Assembly (NCBI RefSeq): GCF_032884065.1 | Contig: NC_088871.1 | Coordinates: 14,120,374 to 14,184,373 of the forward strand | Length of the DNA: 64,000 nt | Direction of reading: 5' to 3' | Source: Artemia franciscana | Taxonomy: Eukaryota > Arthropoda > Branchiopoda > Anostraca > Artemiidae | Part shown: positions 58,338 through 64,000 of the stretch, piece by piece | Layout of the letters: every line of letters begins with the position of its first letter | Position numbering within the stretch: position 1 is the first letter of the stretch | Translations under genes and position numbers: made by a program | The notes under the pieces: generated by a model | The model's database searches: none | What the model was told of the DNA's origin: nothing | What the model saw: the letters and a program-made list of their open reading frames with translations, nothing else

Positions 58338-60024
58338 GAAAAACCTACAATGGCAACGGTACCACCATCGAAGTAGATAACCAGTGGGTTTACGGCCAAC
58401 CTACCATCTTCAAAGATACCACGATAGGAAGACTCTACACCGTTCACCCCAATCAACATGAGTGCTTCTTTCTACGCCTGCTTTTGGTGAATGTACCCGG
58501 TCCGACATCCTTTGAGAACTGTAAACGGTACTATACATGACACTTACCGTAGTGCATGCCAAGCTCTGAATTTATTGGAGAATGACCAACACTGGGATAA
58601 CTGCATCAATGACGCGTTCGAAACGTCAACCCCAAGTCAAATTCGTACACTTGCTCTCCATCAGCTCCTACAGAGTTATGGGAAAAATATAAGTCAAAAA
58701 TGTCCGAAGATATACTCCATCGAAAACAGTTAGAGACGTCAGAAATGACTTTTGATTTTACATCAGAAATTTATAACGACACTTTAGTTATTATAGAAGA
58801 TTTGTGCGTACGTATGGCAAACAAACCTCTTCAGGATTTGGGAATGCCTTCACCTAACCGTATCGCTGCTGTTTCGACATGTGTAGAATTGGATCGTGAA
58901 CAAAGTTACAGTACGAGTGATCTATTGTCGTATGTACAAAATAACATTTACAAGTTAACGTCGGAACAAAAAGACATTTATGATACGATAGACTCAATTT
59001 CAGGACGTATACAACTACCTGCTGATTTCTGTAGTTTAGTGACGTCCAAAAATGAATTGATTGAAAAAGTATTTCCGAATATTCTAAAAAATTATAAAAA
59101 TAATAAATGGCTTTTAGTTATTATAGAAGATTTGTGCGTACGTATGGCAAACAAACCTCTTCAGGATTTGGGAATGCCTTCACCTAACCGTATCGCTGCT
59201 GTTTCGACATGTGTAGAATTGGATCGTGAACAAAGTTACAGTACGAGTGATCTATTGTCGTATGTACAAAATAACATTTACAAGCTAACGTCGGAACAAA
59301 AAGACATTTATGATACGATAGACTCAATTTCAGGACGTATACAACTACCTGCTGATTTCTGTAGTTTAGTGACGTCCAAAATGAATTGATTGAAAAAGTA
59401 TTTCCGAATATTCTAAAAAATTATAAAAATAATAAATGGCTAAGTGAAAGAGCGATTCTCGCACCCAAAAATATAGACGTCCACGAAATCAACAATATTG
59501 TTTTGACCAAGATTCGAGACCAGGCAGTCCTTTGCAAGTCAGTCGACACAGTTTTGGAACCAAATGAAGCGGTTAATTATCCATCTGAATTTTTAAATTC
59601 CATATATCTTTCAGGGTTTCCACCACACGTGCTACAACTAAAAATAGGCGACCCACCAAAGCTTTGCAATGGCACGCGACTTGCCGTAAAAAAAACAATG
59701 GAAAGCCTAATAAAGGCGACAATCTTGACAGGGCATTTTGAGGGTAAGGCTGTTCTTATTCCTCGTATTCCCATGATTCCAACGGATATGCCTTTTCAGT
59801 TTAAAAGATTGCAATTCCCAATTCGATTAGCATTTGCAATCACCATTAACAAAGCTCAAGGTCAATCATTAGAAAAATGTGGTATAGATCTTAATACTGA
59901 TTGTTTTTCCCATGGACAATTGTAAGTTGCATGTTCGAGGGTCGGTAAACCTGACAATCTATTTATATGCAGCGACAATTGGACAGCGATGAATGTTGTA
60001 TATTCGCAAGTTTTACGCAGTTAA
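58338..60024 (+). pseudogene. Helitron PIF1-like helicase, frameshifted and partly duplicated (E4)
   Basis: After a fused start (MTEKPTMAT), the frame carries Helitron helicase blocks: GRLYTVHPNQHECFFLRLLL then VNVPGPTSFEN, and after a shift LRTVNGTIHDTYRSACQALN and NLLENDQHWDNC. After a second shift come ELWEKYKSKMSEDILHRKQ and IIEDLCVRMANKPLQDLGMP. Last are SERAILAPKNIDVHEINNIV, the [11 protein letters not shown] block, [20 protein letters not shown] and QVLRS. Defects include at least two early frameshifts, a 330-bp in-frame tandem duplication (58783-59112 and 59113-59441) with a one-base loss in the second copy, and a 27-nt deletion after LKIG. The Walker A/B region expected between KDIYDTIDSI and SGRIQLPADF is missing. 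A TAA at 59923-59925 cuts off the last roughly 33 codons. It is non-functional. Confidence 0.9.
58783..59441 (+). repeat. 330-bp in-frame tandem duplication inside helicase
   Basis: TTTAGTTATTATAGAAGATT starts at 58783 and again at 59113. The copies differ by one substitution (AAGTTAACG against AAGCTAACG) and one missing A near 59380. The unit is 110 codons, so the duplication itself preserved the frame. Confidence 0.95.
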
Positions 60025-60035
60025 TTTGTATTGTA

Positions 60036-60588
60036 TCTATCTATCTATCTATCTATATAAAAACGAGTTGTGTGTATGCATGTTTGTTTGTTTGTAAAAA
60101 GAGCGTTTGCATATGACGTCATTATTAGTGCATACGGCTTTGTATATGCACAGACAATGGGAAAGCCAAGAATGTTGTATATTCGCAATTTTTACGTAGT
60201 TTAACTCCTGCAGACGAAATGAATGCTTGCCTGAAAAATTCTAATTTATGGGCACACGTAAAAATATTAAAATTAACTACAAATATGCGTGTCCGATTGC
60301 AAAACGATGATTCTGGTCAAACATTTTCAGATCAATTGCTGGCAATTGGAAACGGAAAGCTTCCAGTAGTGGGAAAGCCAAAAATGTTGTATATTCGCAA
60401 TTTTTACGTAGTTTGAAACACATATATAAATCTATCTATATTCACAGGTGGGACACAGGGACACAACTACAATGGCGCGTAACTAATATGGCACGTAACG
60501 ACTTACGCGCGCGGGGGGGCTTGGGGGGGCGCGAAGCGCCCCACCAACTAGGTGTTGGGGTGGCGCGAAGCGCCACCCCAACAGCTAG
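60036..60588 (+). mobile_element. Helitron unit E5, short nonautonomous with helicase insert
   Basis: The 5' end is TCTATCTATCTATCTATCTA then TATAAAAACGAGTTGTGTG at 60036. The 3' end is the usual GC hairpins and CTAG at 60585-60588. The body is mostly non-coding (ATGACGTCATTATTAGTGCA, then the QVLRS-end line) with one inserted helicase fragment at 60203-60369. It is essentially E7 plus a 212-bp insertion. Confidence 0.9.
60203..60369 (+). pseudogene. Captured helicase fragment in E5
   Basis: In frame it reads TPADEMNACLKNSNLWAHVK, ILKLTTNMRVRLQNDDSGQT and FSDQLLAIGNGKLPV. It corresponds to the middle of the Helitron helicase (the L-x-T-N-M-R block between motifs II and IV), a part absent from every other copy here. 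It is bounded by direct repeats of TGGGAAAGCCAA...TTTTTACGTAGTTT (60158-60202 and 60370-60414). Confidence 0.85.
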
Positions 60589-60638
60589 TATATATATAAA
60601 AATAAGTTGTCTGTCTGTGTGTCTGTCTGTGGATCAGG

Positions 60639-60710
60639 TGACGTCATGTTTCTGTGTTGAATGACGTCATGAAATTAGTTGTCGTCATTTTTGCTTTGAC
60701 GGTGACGTCA
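60639..60710 (+). promoter_or_regulatory. Three TGACGTCA palindromes upstream of E6 ORF
   Basis: Octamers at 60639-60646, 60662-60669 and 60703-60710, with nearly the same spacing to the ATG (60752) as in E4. Confidence 0.55.
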
Positions 60711-60751
60711 TTCAAGATATTCAAGACATATGTTCACGTAGAAATCTATTA

Positions 60752-61105
60752 ATGTTTAAGTTTACAATGACTGATGAACTTACCATGGCAAAAGCCGATG
60801 AAGAAGCTCAAAGAGTCTATGCCAAAAAACTTGCTGCTGATAGAGAAAGTCAGAAAAGAAAGCGTGCCGAGGAACTACCAGAGCAACGCGAAAGCAGACT
60901 TGCTGCCAAAAGAGAAAGTGAAAAAAGAAGGCGTGCCGAGGAATCAAAAGAACAGCAAGGAAACAGGCTTGAGGCTGATAGAGAAAGAAAGAACAGAAAG
61001 CGTGCCGAGGAACTACCAGAGCAACGCGGAAGCAGACTTGCTGCTAAAAGAGAAAGTGAAAAAAGAAGGCGTGCCGAGGAATTACAAGAACAGCAACCAA
61101 AATGA
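60752..61105 (+). pseudogene. Helitron N-terminal basic-repeat ORF (E6), cut by deletion
   Basis: The frame has 117 codons. It begins [19 protein letters not shown], then [20 protein letters not shown]. About three further modules of some 23 residues follow ([48 protein letters not shown], each linked by a PEQR or KEQQ segment). It ends at a deletion junction (LQEQQPK and stop). Downstream, the helicase segment is in a different frame, so the two parts cannot form one protein as they stand. Charged helical repeats like these are typical of Helitron ORF N-termini. They would probably be coiled or nucleic-acid-binding (inference). Confidence 0.75.
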
Positions 61106-61113
61106 AGTATTTT

Positions 61114-61601
61114 GGAACCAAATGAATTATCCATCTGAATTTTTAAATTCCATAGATCCTTCAGGGTTTCCACCACACGTGCTACAACTAAAAATAGGCG
61201 TACCAATAATACTTTTAAGAAATATCAACCCACCAAAGCTTTGCAATGGCACGCGACTTGCCGTAAAAAAAACAATGGAAAACCTAATAGAGGCCACAAT
61301 CTTGACAGGGCCTTATGAGGGTGAGGCTGTTCTTATTCCTCGCATTCCCATGATTCCAACGGATCTGCTTTTTCAATTTAAAAGATTGCAATTCCCAATT
61401 CGATTAGCATTTGCAACCACCATCAACAAAGCTCAAGGGCAATCACTAGAAAAATGCGGTATAGATCTTAATACAGATTGCTTTACCAATGTACAATTGT
61501 ATGTTGCATCTTTGAGGGTCGGTAAACCTGACAATCTATTTATACGCACAGACAATAGGACAGCGAAGACTGTTGTATATTCACAAGTTTTACGTAGTTA
61601 A
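61114..61601 (+). pseudogene. Helitron helicase C-terminal region (E6)
   Basis: The longest intact helicase end in the window: [120 protein letters not shown] and QVLRS. It retains the VPIILLRNI segment deleted in E4. Motif VI is altered (ASLRV for ACSRV). It lacks everything upstream, including the ATPase motifs, and the open frame enters it only by running through the N-terminal repeat in a shifted frame. Confidence 0.88.
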
Positions 61602-61612
61602 TTTGTATTGTA

Positions 61613-61929
61613 TCTATCTATCTATCTATCTATATAAAAACGAGTTGTGTGTATGCATGTTTGTTTGTTTGTAAAAAGAGCGTTTGCATATGACGTCATT
61701 ATTAGTACATACGGCTTTGTATATGGACAGACAATGGGAAAGCCAAGAATGTTGTATATTCGCAATTTTTACGTAGTTTGAAACACATATATAAATCTAT
61801 CTATATTCACAGGTGGGACACAGGGACACAACTACAATGGCGCGTAACGACTTACGCGCGCGGGGGGGCTTGGGGGGGCGCGAAGCGCCCCACCAACTAG
61901 GTGTTGGGGTGCGCCACCCCAACAGCTAG
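61613..61929 (+). mobile_element. Helitron unit E7, miniature nonautonomous (317 bp)
   Basis: The 5' end is TCTATCTATCTATCTATCTA then TATAAAAACGAG. The 3' end is CTAG at 61926-61929. It is E5 without the 212-bp helicase insertion, without 16 bp in the GGCGCGTAAC region and without 8 bp of the terminal hairpin (TTGGGGTGCGCCACCCCAA). It is non-coding. Confidence 0.92.
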
Positions 61930-61975
61930 TATATATATAAAAATAAGTTGTCTGTCTGTGTGTCTGTCTGTCAGG

Positions 61976-62047
61976 TGACGTCATGTTTCTGTGTCGACTG
62001 ACGTCATGAAGTTAGTTGTCGTCATTTTTGCTATGACGGTGACGTCA
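61976..62047 (+). promoter_or_regulatory. Three TGACGTCA palindromes upstream of E8 ORF
   Basis: Octamers at 61976-61983, 61999-62006 and 62040-62047. The last ends 33 bp before the ATG at 62081. Confidence 0.55.
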
Positions 62048-62080
62048 TTAACGGTATTTAAGACATTTGTTCACGGAAAA

Positions 62081-62446
62081 ATGTTTAATTGTAAAATGAC
62101 TGAAGAACCTACAATGGCAACAGCCGAGGAAGCTGCTCAAAGAGTTTATACCAAAAAACTTGCTGCTGATAGAGAAAGTAAGAAAAGAAAGCGTTCCGAG
62201 GAATCACAAGAACAGCAAGAAAACAGGCTTGCAGCTGATAGAGAAAGTAAGAAAAGAAAGCGTGCCGGGGAATCACAAGAACAGCAAGAAAACAGGCTTG
62301 CGGCTAAACAACGCAAAACCGCGCAGTTAGATGAAAATCCACCTGGACAGCGAGAGTCAAAACATATCAAAACTGAAAATGATAGCGATGATGATTGGGT
62401 TTGGGATTTTGACTTGGATAAGGCCATCAATGCCTACCAGATTTAA
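62081..62446 (+). CDS. Short Helitron-borne protein with basic repeats and acidic tail (E8)
   Basis: A 121-residue frame. I start it at the ATG equivalent to that of E4; an upstream in-frame ATG at 61991 falls inside the conserved 5' non-coding part. It reads MFNCKMTEEPTMATAEEAA, then two basic modules ([20 protein letters not shown] and RLAADRESKKRKRAGESQEQ). It then has TAQLDENPPGQRESKHIKTE, NDSDDDWVWDFDLDKAINAY and QI before TAA. Compared with E4 the C-terminal block has five or so differences. One TTA-to-TAA change removes the last 17 residues, whose codons are still recognisable after the stop. Keeping the HIKTEND...DWVWDFDLDK block in two units suggests it was once under selection or was copied recently. 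Function unknown. Confidence 0.6.
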   Translation: MFNCKMTEEPTMATAEEAAQRVYTKKLAADRESKKRKRSEESQEQQENRLAADRESKKRKRAGESQEQQENRLAAKQRKTAQLDENPPGQRESKHIKTENDSDDDWVWDFDLDKAINAYQI

Positions 62447-62568
62447 GTTAAAGAAACAAAGGTCCGTCGATATGTACTTCATAGTGACGCTGAAAAATGA
62501 AGAAGAAAAAGAAAACTGAAAAAAGAAAAAAGGTAAAAAACTAAAAAGAAAAAACACTCAAAGAGAAA

Positions 62569-62952
62569 TTACAGACCGGGACACAAATGACGACAGAGAC
62601 AGAGGGAATATAAGTGACGACCGGGAACCTCAAAGAGAAATTACAGACTGGGACACCCGGACGCAAATCACGACCGGGACACAGGGAATATAAATGACGA
62701 CCGGGACACAGGGACACAACTACAACGGGGACGCCGGGGGCACAGGCGGGATATATAAATGACGACCGGGACACAGGGATTGTTCGAATAGAAATTACAG
62801 ACCGGGACACCGGGACACAAATGACGACCGGGACACCGGGACACAGGGAATATAAATGACGACCGGGACACTCAAAGAGAAATAACAAACTGGGACACAA
62901 ATGACGACCGGGACACAGGGAATATAAATGACGACCGGGACACAGGGACACA
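62569..62952 (+). repeat. GACCGGGACACAGGG minisatellite, E8 copy
   Basis: Repeats of GACCGGGACACAGGGAATAT plus AAATGAC, interspersed with CTCAAAGAGAAATTACAGAC, which derives from the ORF 5' region. Reverse-strand frames rich in CPGRHLYSLCPG are artefacts. Confidence 0.88.
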
Positions 62953-63111
62953 TCATTAGAATAATGAGGTATAGATCTGAATACGGATTGTTTTTCCCAT
63001 GGACAATTATATGTTGCATGTTCAAGAGTCAGTAAACCTGACAATCTATTTATATGCACAGACAATGGGACAGCGAAGAATGTTGTATATTCGCATGTTT
63101 TACGTAGTTAA
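62953..63111 (+). pseudogene. Helitron helicase C-terminal fragment (E8)
   Basis: Only the last roughly 53 codons remain, starting at SLE. A TGA follows SLE (TCATTAGAATAATGAGGTAT has an inserted or changed base), then GIDLNTDCF is recognisable. It ends with the TAA at 63109-63111. Confidence 0.8.
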
Positions 63112-63297
63112 AAACATATATTTATATCTATCTCTATTCACAGGTGGGACACAGGGACACAACTACAATGGCGCGTAACTAATATGGCGCGTAACGACTT
63201 ACGCGCGCGGGGGGGCTTGGGGGGGGCTTGGGGGGGGGCGCGAAGCGCCCCACCAACTAGGTGTTGGGGTGACACGACGCGCCACCCCAACAGCTAG

Positions 63298-64000
63298 TAT
63301 ATATATAAAAATAAGTTGTCTCTGGATGTATCTGTCAGGTGAAGTCATGTTTGTGTGTTGACTGACGTCATGAAGTTAGTTGTCATTTTTGTTATGACGG
63401 TGACGTCATAAAAGATATTTAAGACATGTGTTCACGTAGAAATCTATTAATGCTTAACTTTAAAATGACTGATGAACTTACAATGGCAACAGCCGAGGAA
63501 GATGCTCAAAGAGTCTATGCCAAAAAACTTGCTGCTGATAGAGAAAGTCAGAAAAGAAAGCGTGCCGAGGAATCAAAAGAACAGCAAGGAAACAGGCTTG
63601 AGGCTGATAGAGAAAGAAAGAACAGAAAGCGTGCCGAGGAACTACCAGAGCAACGTGAAAGCAGACTTGCTGCTAAAAGAGAAAGTGAAAAAAGAAGGCG
63701 TGCCGAGGAACTACCAGAGCACCATGAAACCAGACTTGCTGCTAAAAGAGAAAGTGAAAAAAGAAGGCGTGCCGAGGAATCACAATAACAGCAAGAAATC
63801 AGGCTTGCTGCTGATAGAGAAAGTTAGAAAAGAAAGCGTGCCGAGGAATCAGAGCAACCTGAAAGTTATCGCCTGGCATTCAGGTACAGCCCAGTCGATG
63901 ATTATAGCTTGAGTAGATGTGTTCAAATCGGGACTATGTCTAAAATTTGTCCCTATTGCAAGGCCTTGAAATTCAGTGGTGAAACAATGGGAATGTGTTG
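63298..64000 (+). mobile_element. Helitron unit E9, runs off the right edge
   Basis: It starts at TATATATATAAAAATAAG immediately after the E8 CTAG. It has two intact TGACGTCA motifs (63363, 63401), and a third position is mutated to TGAAGTCA. Its ORF continues past the N-terminal repeats into the cysteine-rich Helitron region without the large deletion seen in E4, E6 and E8. It may be the least deleted unit. Confidence 0.88.
63450..64000 (+). pseudogene. Helitron ORF N-terminus with repeats and CxxC motif (E9), partial
   Basis: Starting at the conserved ATG (63450), the frame reads [20 protein letters not shown] and then four basic modules of about 23 residues ([16 protein letters not shown] type). 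A TAA at 63786-63788 and a TAG at 63825-63827 interrupt it. In the same frame it continues KRKRAEESEQPESYRLAFRY, SPVDDYSLSRCVQIGTMSKI and CPYCKALKFSGETMGMC to the window edge. C-x-x-C-x-A-L-K-F-x-G-E-x-x-G-x-C is the zinc-type motif found ahead of the Rep domain in animal Helitron proteins. The Rep (HUH) nuclease and helicase would lie beyond the window. The two stops suggest inactivity unless they are assembly errors. Confidence 0.85.

Larger units (their letters stand above)
57663..60024 (+). mobile_element. Helitron unit E4, largest decayed unit
   Basis: The 5' end is TCTATATATATAAAAATAAG at 57663, two bases after the CTAG of the preceding 3' end. In order it holds three TGACGTCA palindromes, a 108-codon short ORF, a short CCGGGACAC array, a second N-terminal start, and a frameshifted and rearranged helicase. 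It ends at the helicase stop (60022-60024), with no GC hairpin before the next 5' end at 60036. Confidence 0.85.
60589..61603 (+). mobile_element. Helitron unit E6, N-terminal repeats joined to helicase end
   Basis: It starts at TATATATAAAAATAAG directly after the CTAG of E5. It has three TGACGTCA palindromes (60639, 60662, 60703), the N-terminal repeat ORF (60752-61105), then a deletion junction straight into the helicase C-terminal region (61114-61601). There is no GC hairpin before the E7 5' end at 61613. Confidence 0.88.
61930..63297 (+). mobile_element. Helitron unit E8 with short ORF and minisatellite
   Basis: It starts at TATATATATAAAAATAAG immediately after the E7 CTAG. It contains three TGACGTCA palindromes (61976, 61999, 62040), a short ORF (62081-62446), a GACCGGGACACAGGG array (62569-62952), a helicase tail fragment (62953-63111) and the GC-rich 3' end. 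The terminal hairpin is mutated on one side (GGTGACACGACGCGCCACCC). CTAG is at 63294-63297. Confidence 0.9.

Noticed and set aside
60850..61206. Minus-strand Ser/Leu/Phe-rich ORF opposite the Helitron N-terminal repeats
   Set aside because: It is a shadow frame of the repetitive basic module, with no independent evidence.

Overview
The window is a 64 kb piece of an AT-rich, repeat-dense, intron-rich eukaryotic genome. Conserved exons of a latrophilin/Cirl adhesion GPCR and an Arkadia-type RING E3 ligase, plus Helitrons, LINEs and MITEs, point to an invertebrate animal, most likely an arthropod. The species cannot be fixed from the sequence. No prokaryotic, viral or CRISPR feature was found.

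Layout. (1) 1-27,626, plus strand: the 3' half of a Cirl/latrophilin gene. Five exons are recognised: TM5/loop at 954, TM6-TM7 at 6575, the start of the cytoplasmic tail at 12614, a tail exon at 18208 and the terminal exon at 26793-27626. They are separated by introns of 5-8 kb holding microsatellites, G/C-tract MITEs and diverged repeats. The 5' part of the gene lies left of the window. (2) 27.6-42.9 kb: probable Cirl 3' UTR, then a repeat-rich stretch with foldback repeats, a 5'-truncated LINE with a 37-bp target-site duplication, a second LINE family on the minus strand and a foldback interspersed repeat. Upstream exons of the next gene should lie here but could not be identified with confidence. 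(3) 42,891-50,646, plus strand: the last three exons of an RNF111/Arkadia-like RING-H2 E3 ligase, with a degenerate minus-strand LINE in the first visible intron and a MITE in the second. (4) 50.6-53.4 kb: no recognised gene, but a two-level tandem repeat at 52.8-53.4 kb. (5) 53.6 kb to the right edge: a cluster of Helitron rolling-circle transposons. One is on the minus strand; eight follow on the plus strand, nearly all head to tail.

The Helitron cluster is the most unusual part. The units share a 5' end (TCTATATATATAAAAATAAG or a variant) and a 3' end made of a GC-rich hairpin followed by CTAG. Several junctions have the 3' CTAG of one unit within 0-2 bp of the 5' end of the next. The units are internal-deletion derivatives of one parent. 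They keep N-terminal basic repeats, the C-terminal part of the PIF1-like helicase, or neither. Two units encode a short protein that joins the basic N-terminal repeats to an acidic tail. Three units carry three perfect TGACGTCA (CRE-type) palindromes upstream of the start codon, and a fourth carries two. The unit running off the right edge keeps a cysteine-rich Helitron motif and may be closest to the full-length parent, although it already has two stop codons.
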